From positions 124,001-188,000 of the forward strand of contig JAZAYU010000198.1 in NCBI GenBank assembly GCA_038501625.1: 64,000 nucleotides of DNA. The letters are read 5' to 3'. Made by a program: the position numbers and the translations under genes. Origin of the DNA: Corbicula japonica (lineage: Eukaryota > Mollusca > Bivalvia > Venerida > Cyrenidae). The stretch's first letter is position 1. Every line of letters starts with the position of its first letter. Shown one piece after another: positions 42,901-44,649 of the stretch. The notes beneath the pieces were generated by a model that had not been told where the DNA came from, did no database searches, and saw nothing but the letters and a program-made list of their open reading frames with translations.

Positions 42901-43063
42901 AAATGGAAAGTTTTTCTCCCACATCCCTTCATGTATCTATTATTGGTTTACATGAACTATTTTATCACATAATCAAGATCATGTAAAACTTAAAAAATGT
43001 ATTTATCCTTTATAACAGGAATTGTTTGGACTCGACACTCTGCACAAGTTTGCTTGGGTGAAG
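886..43063 (+). CDS. UNC80: UNC80 homologue, NALCN channel complex subunit (N-terminal 2324 residues, 37 exons, 3' truncated)
   Basis: UNC80 is a very large cytoplasmic scaffold that, with UNC79, assembles with and regulates the NALCN sodium-leak channel that sets resting excitability in neurons. Thirty-seven exons with GT-AG borders join without a frame break (6972 nt, 2324 codons). The product aligns along its length with vertebrate UNC80: PLPMQTFFWRQT and RPKLGK at the N-terminus, ETKLLYTLHW and YLFAPLV early in exon 4, SLGCPHGCGDG (exon 6), CDIRQLITYFKE (exon 9), LLLECAHFVHRCN (exon 14), FICPHQGYCHPDCY (exon 20), FRHQVWPRMEEGA (exon 24), YFKDLKQTLKKEQCD (exon 32) and ELFGLDTL (exon 37). 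The start is the first ATG of exon 1, matching the family's basic MxKRK start. Vertebrate UNC80 is ~3250 residues, so roughly the last third is absent. Exon 37 ends on a normal donor (GTATGT), so the gene is interrupted by missing or misjoined sequence rather than ended by a stop codon. No membrane segments are expected. Confidence 0.97.
1611..1659 (+). CDS. UNC80: UNC80 exon 2 (residues 32-48)
   Basis: A 49-base exon after a TTTTCAG acceptor, ending at GTAAGT. It encodes PFIRPKLGKLCDASCV, close to the vertebrate AFLRPKLGK...ASCV segment. Confidence 0.95.
2106..2201 (+). CDS. UNC80: UNC80 exon 3 (residues 49-80)
   Basis: A 96-base in-phase exon, TTTTCAG to GTACTT, encoding SFERVVVQNILHG and EAIQSVSRWKVIQ. 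A family-A MITE starts 9 bases past the donor. Confidence 0.95.
2210..2450. mobile_element. Family A MITE (piggyBac-like), full length
   Basis: Begins TTAACCCTTTCCTCC and ends GGAAGGAATGGTAA. The interior is palindromic, with repeated GATCCAGATCAG / CTGATCAGGATC blocks. In intron 3. Confidence 0.8.
2687..2880. mobile_element. Family A MITE, degraded
   Basis: Left end TTTACTCCATAGAC and internal GATCTGGATCTACACT / GTAGATCCTGATC blocks remain. The right end is not recognisable. Confidence 0.5.
3369..5276 (+). CDS. UNC80: UNC80 exon 4, very long (residues 81-716)
   Basis: An uninterrupted 1908-base exon, TTCTGCAG to GTAATG. Conserved blocks are VAFPHVMHACAALL, ETKLLYTLHWIILDAA, QLFVYLFAPLV, GLRLWQPMWDF and SYFDVAVLQCLF, ending with IQKNGHINYKVILQ. 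The rest is serine-rich, low-complexity and probably disordered, with many SP/TP motifs. Two CxC/CxxC clusters (CEFC, CRCG) lie near residues 290-310. Confidence 0.95.
5302..5506. mobile_element. Family A MITE, full length
   Basis: TTAACCCTTTCCTCC ... GGAGGAAAGGGTTAA. Starts 25 bases after the exon 4 donor, so retention of this intron would read into the element and hit its TAA. Confidence 0.85.
5706..5916 (+). repeat. Interspersed repeat with CAGGGCTTTTTTC end, copy 1
   Basis: Starts CAGGGCTTTTTTCATTCT and ends in the inverted AAAAAAAGCTCTG. CAAGA flanks both sides, a possible 5-bp target duplication. An inverted copy lies at 9355-9545. Confidence 0.55.
6021..6222. mobile_element. Family A MITE, full length
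   Basis: TTGACCCTTTCCTCC ... GGAGGAAAGGGTTAA, with a small deletion in the left arm. In intron 4. Confidence 0.8.
6443..6660 (+). CDS. UNC80: UNC80 exon 5 (residues 717-789)
   Basis: Begins AIHFVSKNQNGDKICEVSLN and ends TAFDLAMDCVIS. It matches the vertebrate segment on either side of 'ICDVALNIVECLL'. A charged Lys/Glu linker lies in the middle. Confidence 0.95.
7091..7311. mobile_element. Family A MITE, full length
   Basis: TTAACCCTTTCCTC ... GAAAGGGTTAA with TTAA at both ends. In intron 5. Confidence 0.85.
7432..7673 (+). CDS. UNC80: UNC80 exon 6 (residues 789-870)
   Basis: Encodes IYKSLGCPHGCGDGLRG and IVDFFHAFLGFCVDP, both strongly conserved in UNC80. Donor GTGAGA. Confidence 0.95.
7731..7868. 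mobile_element. Family B foldback element
   Basis: AAGGTTATAAAACTGAGTTT at the left mirrors ATAACCTTGGG at the right. The centre GGCGACTGGTCGCC is the hairpin tip. The whole element is one long near-perfect palindrome in intron 6. Confidence 0.85.
7973..8135. mobile_element. Family A MITE, 5'-truncated
   Basis: Keeps the middle (CAGGATCTGCACTATTTG, TTATTTCTGACC) and right half, ending near GAGGAGGAAATGGTT. The left arm is missing. Confidence 0.55.
8491..8711. mobile_element. Family A MITE, full length
   Basis: TGAACCCTTTACTCCATAG ... ATGGAGTAAAGGGTGAA. This is the 'ACTCC' subfamily, with slightly diverged termini. Confidence 0.75.
9202..9343. mobile_element. Family B foldback element, diverged
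   Basis: TAAGATTATAAAATTGAG ... CTCAGTTTTATTT around a hairpin centre that has lost perfect pairing. In intron 6. Confidence 0.65.
9355..9545 (-). repeat. Interspersed repeat with CAGGGCTTTTTTC end, copy 2
   Basis: Inverted copy of 5706-5916. It shares GGGGAAGGGGCCC, TTTTGGGGAAAACTGCATGA and the terminal GAAAAAAGCCCTG. Confidence 0.55.
9697..9753 (+). CDS. UNC80: UNC80 exon 7 (residues 870-889)
   Basis: A 57-base Ser/Thr/Ala-rich linker (GKKISTVSTSASPTAQAS) between TTTTTTCAG and GTTAAA. It is supported by frame continuity with exons 6 and 8 more than by conservation. Confidence 0.8.
9896..9925 (+). CDS. UNC80: Possible 30-base cassette exon of UNC80
   Basis: ATTACAG precedes 30 bases that could be spliced at GTACAT. 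It would insert about ten residues (APASSPADLH) and keep the frame between exons 7 and 8. Length and phase fit a cassette exon, but the donor is weak and nothing conserved supports it. Confidence 0.25.
10158..10406. mobile_element. Family A MITE, full length
   Basis: TACCCTTTACTTCATAG ... TGAAGTAAAGGGTTAA. In intron 7. Confidence 0.75.
10560..10760. repeat. Short diverged tandem repeat
   Basis: Three or four diverged units share TGATTGGTTG(T/C)GGTAAAAACAGC. They are AT-rich and have no coding content. Confidence 0.45.
11226..11343. mobile_element. Family A MITE, degraded
   Basis: GATCCAGATCAGCTTGTAC, GTAGATCCAGATCACATTGC and a right end GAGTAAAGGATTAA are left. It abuts the minisatellite that follows. 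Confidence 0.5.
11352..11748. repeat. Minisatellite, 17- and 21-bp units
   Basis: About twenty units of ACACATAATCCTGTGAT. The first third is mostly 21-bp units with an extra CATA, the remainder mostly 17-bp units. Spurious reading frames on both strands come from this array. Confidence 0.9.
12437..12650. mobile_element. Family A MITE
   Basis: TTAACCTTTCCTCCATAG ... ATGGAGTAAAGTGAT. The right end has mutated. In intron 7. Confidence 0.7.
12967..13107. mobile_element. Family B foldback element
   Basis: CCCAAGATCATAAAAC ... GTTTTATGATCTTGG around CTTGAGACCAGTC / GACTGGTCTCCAG arms. It ends 73 bases before exon 8. Confidence 0.8.
13181..13362 (+). CDS. UNC80: UNC80 exon 8 (residues 889-949)
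   Basis: Encodes GFANNFGHSIGG, VEGVLMSNSMKTFVSRC and TKELYNSDNI, matching vertebrate 'GFGNNF...VEGIIVSAMFKSLITRC'. The intron before it is 3.4 kb. Confidence 0.95.
13400..13466. mobile_element. Family A MITE, left-end fragment
   Basis: CTCTACTCCATAGATGCAC and GATCTAGATCAGCTTCC only. It begins 37 bases past exon 8. Confidence 0.45.
13713..13876 (+). CDS. UNC80: UNC80 exon 9 (residues 950-1004)
   Basis: Encodes LFCDIRQLITYFKEIHGG followed by FRRVALSGLLDS, one of the best conserved blocks of the family. Donor GTAATT. Confidence 0.97.
13946..14131. mobile_element. Family A MITE, internally deleted
   Basis: AGCCCTTTCCTCCATAAATA ... ATGGAGGAAAGGGAT. Part of the second internal arm is missing. 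Confidence 0.75.
14132..15540. other. Intron 9 sequence without recognised feature
   Basis: AT-rich intronic DNA. A faint family-B remnant (AAGACTGGTCTCCAGT near 14406) is all that can be identified before the U1 locus. Confidence 0.4.
15552..15557 (+). promoter_or_regulatory. TATA-like box upstream of U1
   Basis: GTATAAAT lies 31 bases before the U1 5' end. Spacing suits a core promoter, although vertebrate U1 genes use a PSE without TATA. No PSE could be assigned. Confidence 0.3.
15583..15744 (+). ncRNA. U1 spliceosomal snRNA gene or close variant
   Basis: These 162 bases match U1 along the whole length. The 5' ATACTTACCTG pairs with splice donors. Stem-loop I (GGGAATACCG...CGGTTTCCC), the stem-loop II loop CATTGCACTTCGG, CTGCGATTGCCCCAAATGTG of stem-loop III, a candidate Sm site AATTTGTTTG, and stem-loop IV (GGGGACTGCGTTCGCGC) follow in order. 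Human U1 is 164 nt. Loop I reads ATCAGCAAG where the usual U1-70K binding loop is ATCACGAAG, so this could be a variant or a decaying copy. TATAAA lies about 30 bases upstream. It lies inside UNC80 intron 9 on the same strand. Confidence 0.9.
15758..15771 (+). terminator. Possible U1 3' box
   Basis: GTAATTTAGAAAGA lies 14 bases past the U1 3' end. It resembles the snRNA 3'-processing box GTTTN0-3AAARNAGA in sequence and distance. Confidence 0.35.
15991..16123 (+). CDS. UNC80: UNC80 exon 10 (residues 1004-1048)
   Basis: Encodes SRTTSITSDSGDEKEAQ and a basic tail SRKSIFRKKLKK, comparable with the Ser- and Arg/Lys-rich linker of vertebrate UNC80. TTTTAG to GTAGAA. Confidence 0.9.
16706..16862 (+). 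CDS. UNC80: UNC80 exon 11 (residues 1049-1101)
   Basis: A 157-base linker exon (QLMAQQQYAAS to KRKFSKFHI). It is supported by frame, splice sites and position, with weak conservation. Confidence 0.85.
17342..17572 (+). CDS. UNC80: UNC80 exon 12 (residues 1101-1178)
   Basis: Starts inside GG after CTGTAG. Encodes SDSGVHQRHHGRRAKMSFK and FLSARRRIEGGLKGLGKK, a basic region. A family-A MITE begins 33 bases beyond the donor. Confidence 0.9.
17605..17842. mobile_element. Family A MITE, full length
   Basis: TTAACCCTTTCCTCCATAG ... ATGGAGGAAAAGATTAA. It has four clear internal GATC-rich arms. In intron 12. Confidence 0.85.
18306..18410. mobile_element. Family A MITE, internal deletion derivative
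   Basis: Both ends are present (TTAACCCTTTCCTCC ... GAGGAATGGGTTAG), but only the last internal arm remains. The interior carries an (AT)n stretch. Confidence 0.65.
18677..18861 (+). CDS. UNC80: UNC80 exon 13 (residues 1178-1239)
   Basis: Encodes RFSFLLECCHPGTVPDPQLV, matching vertebrate RFQFLLNCCEPGTIPD. TTTCCAG to GTAAGT. Confidence 0.95.
19292..19392 (-). repeat. Possible tRNA-derived SINE or Pol III unit
   Basis: On the minus strand a GGGTTCAATGGTACGAC A-box-like block is followed by GTTCGAGTC (B box). After about 35 bases comes a run of seven T, a Pol III terminator. GACTTTCATAAAGTC between the boxes resembles an anticodon arm. The T-stem does not pair, so this is not a functional tRNA. 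Confidence 0.35.
19506..19721 (+). CDS. UNC80: UNC80 exon 14 (residues 1240-1311)
   Basis: A 72-codon in-phase exon: DAPVSARASLLLECAHFVHR, WPNWMR and AAGRMFYGWAE. It aligns without gaps with the vertebrate APVVARAALFLECARFVHRC region. Confidence 0.96.
20401..20536 (+). CDS. UNC80: UNC80 exon 15 (residues 1312-1357)
   Basis: Encodes NLGCQLEYMMAKEQQ and ends DDDFEDFLDE, matching the vertebrate EEEDFLDDS acidic stretch. Confidence 0.93.
20594..20801. mobile_element. Family A MITE, diverged
   Basis: TTAATCCTTTAATCTATGG ... GTGGAGTAAAAGGTTAA. In intron 15, ending 75 bases before exon 16. Confidence 0.7.
20876..21121 (+). CDS. UNC80: UNC80 exon 16 (residues 1357-1439)
   Basis: Encodes VNPNGNNCPYALKMLACLVL and EEITTFLRETFQYLPR, highly conserved. 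An earlier CTTTCAG at 20834-20840 is not needed for frame or conservation. Confidence 0.95.
21338..21481 (+). CDS. UNC80: UNC80 exon 17 (residues 1439-1487)
   Basis: Encodes GERKISFAVNMEKCDSLNSS and PHTPVEERK, corresponding to vertebrate ERKISFAGVLDENED...VEEKK. Confidence 0.93.
21970..22092 (+). CDS. UNC80: UNC80 exon 18 (residues 1487-1528)
   Basis: A basic exon: NRRLAQGRQKLLKK and ASFRQNRSFRLKRQEGG. The donor at GTATGT, not the nearer GTAGTA, restores the conserved SSIK junction with exon 19. Confidence 0.9.
22388..22482. mobile_element. Family B foldback fragment
   Basis: GAGATTTGGACTGGTCTCC, then TTTTATGATCTTGAG, then a partial second copy. Just before exon 19. Confidence 0.5.
22510..22712 (+). 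CDS. UNC80: UNC80 exon 19 (residues 1528-1595)
   Basis: Encodes IKQYGSIKSRKVSSQS, an acidic Gln/Glu stretch and YQNMPWIK. It aligns with vertebrate 'SSIRRVGSLKSSKLS...NMSWLH'. Confidence 0.93.
22884..23078. mobile_element. Family A MITE
   Basis: TTAACCATTTACTTCAT ... CATGGAGTAAAGGGTTAA with TTAA at both ends. In intron 19. Confidence 0.75.
23345..23557 (+). CDS. UNC80: UNC80 exon 20 (residues 1596-1666)
   Basis: Encodes the Cys/His-rich block FICPHQGYCHPDCYERQ followed by SCSRLVTSLKKIY, conserved in vertebrate UNC80 (ICTHVDYCHPHCY). The tail is Glu/Lys-rich and probably helical. Metal binding is possible from the spacing but unproven. Confidence 0.95.
23766..23939 (+). CDS. UNC80: UNC80 exon 21 (residues 1667-1724)
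   Basis: A 58-codon exon with a basic linker, ending SPIVKYITSQ, which matches vertebrate GMLKYIRLQ. Confidence 0.92.
24372..24591. mobile_element. Family A MITE, full length
   Basis: TTAACCCTTTCCTCCATAT ... GTGGAGAAAAGGGTTAA. In intron 21. Confidence 0.85.
24636..24848. mobile_element. Family A MITE, full length
   Basis: TTAACCTTTCCTCCATAT ... ATGGAGTGAAGGATTTAA. It lies 44 bases after the preceding copy and 26 before exon 22. Confidence 0.75.
24875..25013 (+). CDS. UNC80: UNC80 exon 22 (residues 1725-1771)
   Basis: Encodes PLSILTKAAPILKEDNFSDI and PVAWELMIETDQEVSAAA, near-identical in pattern to vertebrate PLSLLIKAAPILTEEMYGDI. Confidence 0.97.
25087..25135. mobile_element. Family A MITE, left piece split by an insertion
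   Basis: TTAACTCTACTCCATATAG to GCGACCAGTGTA. The rest of the same copy resumes at 26335. Confidence 0.65.
25136..26334. mobile_element. Unclassified 1.2 kb insertion inside a MITE
   Basis: This block separates the two parts of one family-A MITE, so its borders are set by the host element. It starts CACTCATCAAAAGTT and ends AACATTTATCAAGTG, short imperfect inverted CACT...AGTG ends. No target duplication is clear. Its base composition is very AT-rich, with scattered CG. Confidence 0.55.
25785..26084 (+). CDS. Unrecognised 99-codon open frame in the 1.2 kb insertion
   Basis: The frame is open from ATG (MVKKRVRKLVNF...) and rich in Lys, Arg and Phe, with a possible helix SVLARRAQQSITKLQEDI near the C-terminus. 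I recognise no family. It may be a remnant of a protein carried by the inserted element or chance. Confidence 0.25.
   Translation: MVKKRVRKLVNFIEMNTFFRSERLLHIYHSELHHPKLQENSKTFGIKHCEKIGIFSLKSCKNFMDKIGKSVLARRAQQSITKLQEDISVQWNGELQYFL
26335..26448. mobile_element. Family A MITE, right piece of the split copy
   Basis: CACCTGTGCCATCTGATACA, TTGGTCAGAAATAACC and CAGATCCTGATCAAATGGC continue the copy begun at 25087. The right terminus is lost. Confidence 0.6.
26480..26588 (+). CDS. UNC80: UNC80 exon 23 (residues 1771-1807)
   Basis: Encodes SMFLIASVKAPEKAQTMVFK and RTNAVLR, matching vertebrate AMFLLCAVKVPEAVSDML...RLNAVLK. Confidence 0.96.
27054..27126 (+). CDS. UNC80: UNC80 exon 24 (residues 1807-1831)
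   Basis: A 73-base exon encoding FGILWKFRHQVWPRMEEGA, one of the most conserved UNC80 signatures. A family-A MITE begins 7 bases after the donor. Confidence 0.97.
27133..27216. mobile_element. Family A MITE, outer copy, left part
   Basis: TTAAACCTTTCTTTCAAAT to GATCAGAAGGCATAATG. It is interrupted at TTAA by another family-A element and resumes at 27401. Confidence 0.6.
27217..27400. mobile_element. Family A MITE nested within another copy
   Basis: TTAACCGTTTACTC ... TGGAGTAAAGGGTTAA with TTAA at both ends. The flanks form a 30+ base inverted repeat (GGCATAATG / CATTATGCC). Confidence 0.75.
27401..27562. mobile_element. Family A MITE, outer copy, right part
   Basis: CATTATGCCATCTGATCAGC through GGATTCAAGGGTCTAA. 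Confidence 0.55.
27697..27839. mobile_element. Family B foldback element
   Basis: CCCCAAGGTTATAAAACTG ... CAGTTTTATAATCTTGG around GGCAACCAGTTGCC. It ends 30 bases before exon 25. Confidence 0.85.
27870..28004 (+). CDS. UNC80: UNC80 exon 25 (residues 1832-1876)
   Basis: Encodes LPPPGIDFTLPSPTIGLPS and DPPWIPHFK, matching vertebrate IPPPSINFTLPSPVLGMPS...DPPWVPQ. Confidence 0.97.
28603..28789 (+). CDS. UNC80: UNC80 exon 26 (residues 1877-1939)
   Basis: Begins KSLVTATTTRRKQQQ and continues ALQREEERKRIGRE, the vertebrate NLQQEEEKKRLGRE helix. Followed by the 3.7 kb intron 26. Confidence 0.95.
29014..29153. mobile_element. Family B foldback element
   Basis: GCCAAGATCATATAACTGAG ... TTAGTTTTATGATTTTG around GGCAACTAGTCACC. 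In intron 26. Confidence 0.8.
29680..29830. mobile_element. Family B foldback element, degraded
   Basis: GCTGAGATTGGAGACAGGTC and a duplicated AGGTCACCAATT...AGCAGCTGAT block remain, with GATACTGGTTCTCC in the right arm. Confidence 0.45.
29831..30414. other. Intron 26 sequence without recognised feature
   Basis: AT-rich. No exon, RNA or repeat recognised. Confidence 0.4.
30415..30617. mobile_element. Family A MITE, left piece, split by a Tigger-type element
   Basis: TTAACTAATAACTCCATAG to AATGCATATA. The other end (TATATGAAGTACAGGGTTA) resumes after the inserted element, at 31597-31615. Confidence 0.7.
30618..31596. mobile_element. Pogo/Tigger-type DNA transposon, internally deleted
   Basis: Terminal repeats CAGTTGGACCTCGATAATTC and GAATTATCGAGGTTCGACTG are flanked by TA on both sides, as expected for the Tc1/mariner superfamily. 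Sub-terminal copies of GATAATTCGAACACC occur at each end. At 979 bp it is too short to be autonomous and keeps only a C-terminal scrap of coding sequence. Confidence 0.85.
31042..31263 (+). pseudogene. Remnant of a Tigger/pogo transposase C-terminus
   Basis: The open frame contains PSLREAISACETMRRYFECQ, which resembles the C-terminal helical region following the DDE domain in pogo/Tigger/CENP-B-like transposases. It ends at a natural stop. The DNA-binding and catalytic parts are absent. Confidence 0.5.
31843..32077. mobile_element. Family A MITE, diverged
   Basis: CCATTTGCTGCATATATATG ... ATATTGAGTATATGGTAA. Internal arms are well kept (GATCCTGATCAGACAGC). Confidence 0.65.
32501..32632 (+). 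CDS. UNC80: UNC80 exon 27 (residues 1939-1983)
   Basis: Encodes LNMAARRVSFAPMNRNN and SRSMSWRTSSMHW, comparable with vertebrate NLASRRLSVSP...YSFRRGSVWSVRS. Acceptor CTCTAG, donor GTACAT. Confidence 0.92.
33229..33430. mobile_element. Family A MITE, diverged
   Basis: TAATGCTTTACTCCACTG ... CATTGAGTAAAAGGTTAA. In intron 27. Confidence 0.65.
33927..34139. mobile_element. Family A MITE, diverged
   Basis: TTAACCCTTCACTTGTC ... CCATGGATTATAGGGTTAA. Its right TTAA is also the left TTAA of the next copy. Confidence 0.65.
34136..34161. mobile_element. Family A MITE, left piece split by a small pogo-type MITE
   Basis: TTAACCCTTTTCTCCAAATA up to the TA target. It shares its TTAA with the preceding element. 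Confidence 0.65.
34162..34338. mobile_element. 177-bp pogo/mariner-type MITE
   Basis: Ends CAGTAAAACCCCTC and GAGGGGTTTCATTG are inverted repeats flanked by TA/TA. Inserted in the left arm of a family-A MITE. It has no coding capacity. Confidence 0.75.
34339..34562. mobile_element. Family A MITE, right piece of the split copy
   Basis: TATAAGCATTTTTATGCATG ... ATGGAGGAAAGGATTAA. Confidence 0.8.
34716..34892. mobile_element. Family A MITE, 5'-truncated
   Basis: From ATCTATGCTGTCTGATCAGG to TTGAAATAAAGGGTTAA. Confidence 0.6.
35265..35340. mobile_element. Family B foldback, partial
   Basis: CCCAAGATTATAAAATTGTG through CTAATCAGAGCTG. It stops where a second copy starts. Confidence 0.6.
35341..35479. 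mobile_element. Family B foldback element
   Basis: AAGGTTATTAAACTGAG ... CTCAGTTTTATAACCTTGG around GGCAACTGGTCGCCG. Confidence 0.85.
35480..35535. mobile_element. Family B foldback, right arm of the outer copy
   Basis: AGATGCTTGAGATTTGAG ... CGGTTTTATAACCTTGGG. With 35265-35340 this looks like one copy split by the middle copy. Confidence 0.65.
36157..36394. mobile_element. Family A MITE
   Basis: TAACCTGTTACTCCATATAT ... ATGGAGGAACGGTTAA. It ends 45 bases before exon 28. Confidence 0.75.
36440..36574 (+). CDS. UNC80: UNC80 exon 28 (residues 1983-2028)
   Basis: Encodes FFPSSICAVVLPIIHLLEDG, matching vertebrate FPACICAAVLPIVHLMEDG. It starts 45 bases after a family-A MITE ends. Confidence 0.97.
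36818..37300. mobile_element. Unclassified inverted-repeat element (~480 bp)
   Basis: The left arm (GCTTAAGGGGTCGCAAACAT, CTGGCTAAAAATTC, AATACTTATTGCCACCTAG) is mirrored by the right arm ending ATGTTTGTGACCTCTTAAG. A second, inner inverted pair (AATAATGTTAGGGTTTT / AAAACCCTAACATTATT) lies between. No transposase. Confidence 0.65.
37421..37545. mobile_element. Family A MITE, heavily degraded
   Basis: AACCCTTCCTTAAAACACC, CAGACAGATCAGCCTGTACA and ACTGTCTAATTAGGGTC can be aligned to family A. Confidence 0.35.
37643..37788. mobile_element. Family B foldback element with GGGCCC ends
   Basis: GGGCCCAAGATCATAAAAC ... TTTGATCTTGGGCCC. This copy shows the outermost inverted bases best. Confidence 0.85.
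37835..37935 (+). CDS. UNC80: UNC80 exon 29 (residues 2028-2061)
   Basis: Encodes IIWNCLVEDPILFMRHFLEK, conserved with vertebrate VLWNCLIEDPSTVLRHFLEK. A family-B palindrome ends 46 bases upstream. Confidence 0.97.
38013..38098. mobile_element. Family A MITE, left-arm fragment
   Basis: ATAACCCTTTATTTCATAT to AGATCAGTGGGCACATTTT. Confidence 0.55.
38262..38348 (+). CDS. UNC80: UNC80 exon 30 (residues 2062-2090)
   Basis: A 29-codon exon, EELLFLLRKLVMYFRELPSQ then LFNYL, matching vertebrate DELMYMLRKLLLNIGDFP...ILFNYL. Confidence 0.97.
38454..38593. mobile_element. Family B foldback element
   Basis: AAGGTTATAAAACTGAG ... CTCAGTTTTATAACCTTGG around GGCGACTGGTCGCC. In intron 30. Confidence 0.85.
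38999..39082 (+). CDS. UNC80: UNC80 exon 31 (residues 2091-2118)
   Basis: A 28-codon exon, IGYVMFYVRTPQTYGQEAI then LALLWQ, matching vertebrate GLIMYFVRTPCEWGMDAI. Confidence 0.97.
39619..39687 (+). CDS. UNC80: UNC80 exon 32 (residues 2119-2141)
   Basis: A 23-codon exon encoding VEGIYFKDLKQTLKKEQCD, almost identical to vertebrate VEGLFFKDLKQTMKKEQCE. Confidence 0.98.
39737..39978. mobile_element. Family A MITE, full length
   Basis: TTATCCCTTTCCTGTATAG ... TATCAAGGGAAGGGTTG. In intron 32. Confidence 0.75.
40342..40440 (+). CDS. UNC80: UNC80 exon 33 (residues 2142-2174)
   Basis: A 33-codon exon, SANVPSAKKIIVHGPD then SQFPIHE, matching vertebrate TASMPGTKTLVVHGQN...TQLPVHE. Confidence 0.96.
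40695..40960. mobile_element. Family A MITE, diverged
   Basis: TTAAACCCTTTACTCCATGG ... CATAAAGTTCTAGGTTATA. In intron 33. Confidence 0.6.
41048..41144 (+). CDS. UNC80: UNC80 exon 34 (residues 2175-2207)
   Basis: Encodes DTQFNVILQDSLDFFNIPEE and SYFLVDTKS, matching vertebrate DTQFEALLKECLEFFNIPE. Confidence 0.97.
41389..41588 (+). CDS. UNC80: UNC80 exon 35 (residues 2207-2273)
   Basis: Encodes YVRDFYFFRRNFYPQMSLVH and LKFGEIGKVLFTVSVLQ, matching vertebrate YVRDIYPFRRSVSPQLNLVH. A family-B palindrome begins 10 bases after the exon end. Confidence 0.97.
41598..41743. mobile_element. Family B foldback element
   Basis: GCCCGAGATCATAAAACTA ... TTAGGTTTATGTTCTTG around GGCGACCAGTTGCC. It begins 10 bases after exon 35, so the hairpin is next to the splice donor. 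Confidence 0.85.
41999..42164. mobile_element. Family A MITE, internally deleted
   Basis: TTACCCTTTACTCTATAC ... ATGGAGTAAAATGTTAA. In intron 35. Confidence 0.65.
42250..42357 (+). CDS. UNC80: UNC80 exon 36 (residues 2274-2309)
   Basis: A 36-codon exon, LVKLPAFPRKALDAEFSLY, matching vertebrate LLRLPSFPRSAIDAEFSLF. Confidence 0.97.
42410..42590. repeat. Possible small pogo/mariner-type MITE
   Basis: TACAGTTGAATCTGCCCTAG with GCAGCCACC / CAGCCACCT units, then GGGTGGCTGCTTAAACC. The ends are imperfectly inverted. Confidence 0.35.
43019..43063 (+). CDS. UNC80: UNC80 exon 37, last visible (residues 2310-2324)
   Basis: A 15-codon exon, ELFGLDTLHKFAWVK, with acceptor AACAG and donor GTATGT. The next vertebrate segment (LLEEMFLGMP...) was not found on the + strand down to ATG5, so the coding sequence breaks off here, 399 bases before the assembly gap. 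Confidence 0.96.
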
Positions 43064-43206
43064 GTATGTACATTAACTTTTCAGAGGTAATTTCCAACAA
43101 ATGTTTGTACTAAGTTTCAAAATTTAGTAGTTAAGCCAGTTGGTTGATATTCTTAAATGGAAATAACATTTTAAATGAAATCAACAGTTTTATTGGTAGA
43201 TCATTA

Positions 43207-43446
43207 TTTAACCCTTGACTCCATGGGAAATGGCTGTTCTCCAATTGCAAATGGTGTTCATCATTATCATCTGGCACACCTGTGCTGTCTGATCAGGATC
43301 TGCACTGTTTGCTTTTTGATACTTCAGGATATCTCTGACTAAGAAGTGAACAATGTAGATTCTGATCAGACTATCAGTGCTTTCTGATCGGTTTCTACAC
43401 TGGTCACACATGCAATAAAATATGGATATAAGGAGGAAAGGGTTAA
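43207..43446. mobile_element. Family A MITE, full length
   Basis: TTAACCCTTGACTCCATGG ... AGGAGGAAAGGGTTAA, TTAA at both ends. In the interrupted intron 37. Confidence 0.8.
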
Positions 43447-43462
43447 CATAAACTGAGCCCAA

Positions 43463-43962
43463 NNNNNNNNNNNNNNNNNNNNNNNNNNNNNNNNNNNNNN
43501 NNNNNNNNNNNNNNNNNNNNNNNNNNNNNNNNNNNNNNNNNNNNNNNNNNNNNNNNNNNNNNNNNNNNNNNNNNNNNNNNNNNNNNNNNNNNNNNNNNNN
43601 NNNNNNNNNNNNNNNNNNNNNNNNNNNNNNNNNNNNNNNNNNNNNNNNNNNNNNNNNNNNNNNNNNNNNNNNNNNNNNNNNNNNNNNNNNNNNNNNNNNN
43701 NNNNNNNNNNNNNNNNNNNNNNNNNNNNNNNNNNNNNNNNNNNNNNNNNNNNNNNNNNNNNNNNNNNNNNNNNNNNNNNNNNNNNNNNNNNNNNNNNNNN
43801 NNNNNNNNNNNNNNNNNNNNNNNNNNNNNNNNNNNNNNNNNNNNNNNNNNNNNNNNNNNNNNNNNNNNNNNNNNNNNNNNNNNNNNNNNNNNNNNNNNNN
43901 NNNNNNNNNNNNNNNNNNNNNNNNNNNNNNNNNNNNNNNNNNNNNNNNNNNNNNNNNNNNNN
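43463..43962. other. Assembly gap of exactly 500 N
   Basis: The round length indicates a placeholder of unknown true size. The left edge ends GAGCCCAA, as if at the start of a family-B foldback. The right edge starts inside a family-A MITE. Confidence 0.99.
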
Positions 43963-44057
43963 TCCTGATCAGACTGAATTGATATAATGGCAGTTCTGGA
44001 TCCACACTTAATTTAGCTCATGGAATATTAGCCATAAATAATGCACTGAAGTGTTAA
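43963..44057. mobile_element. Family A MITE, right-hand fragment
   Basis: TCCTGATCAGACTGAATTG ... GCACTGAAGTGTTAA. It is cut off by the gap. Confidence 0.5.
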
Positions 44058-44187
44058 GTTTGTCAAGTCCTGTGATTTAGAGTAAACATGTGGACATTTA
44101 TAATGGAATTTGGTTAAGTTGTTGGTTATTTGTAGAATGTGCACTGATCAGAAACATCGGAAAGATGTTAGCTGTTGCATAGCTGAT

Positions 44188-44391
44188 AAATGGTAGGGAA
44201 ATATAAATGGTAGGGAAATATAAATGGTAGGGAAATATAAATGGTAGGGAAATATAAATGGTAGGGAAATATAAATGGTAGGGAAATATAAATGGTAGGG
44301 AAATATAAATGGTAGGGAAATATAAATGGTAGGGAAATATAAATGGTAGGGAAATATAAATGGTAGGGAAATATAAATGGTAGGGAAATAT
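44188..44391. repeat. Tandem array, 17 bp x 12
   Basis: The unit AAATGGTAGGGAAATAT is repeated twelve times almost without change. It has no stop on the minus strand, which creates a spurious frame. Confidence 0.95.
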
Positions 44392-44395
44392 TGTT

Positions 44396-44649
44396 TTACC
44401 GTTTTCTCCATATATTCACCTTTTATCGCATGATCAAAGAGTTCGTGAAATCCAGATCAGCTGACATATCCAAGCCATCTGATCAGGATCTGCACTGTTT
44501 GCTTTTTGTAGTTTTTGGTCAGAAATAACAAAATATATAAAAAACCAACAGTGTCTATCCTGATCAGACAGCACAGATATACCAGATGATACGGATCTAC
44601 ACTGTTTGCCCGTGCTGTATAGGCACATATATGGGGGAAAGTGTTTTAA
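44396..44649. mobile_element. Family A MITE
   Basis: ACCGTTTTCTCCATATATTC ... ATGGGGGAAAGTGTTTTAA. Confidence 0.7.

Noticed and set aside
43208..44005. 265-codon minus frame spanning the N run
   Set aside because: It consists of MITE sequence and unknown bases read through the gap. Not a gene.
44148..44411. 87-codon minus frame with repeated IFPYHLYFPTIYISLP
   Set aside because: Produced by the 17-bp tandem array.
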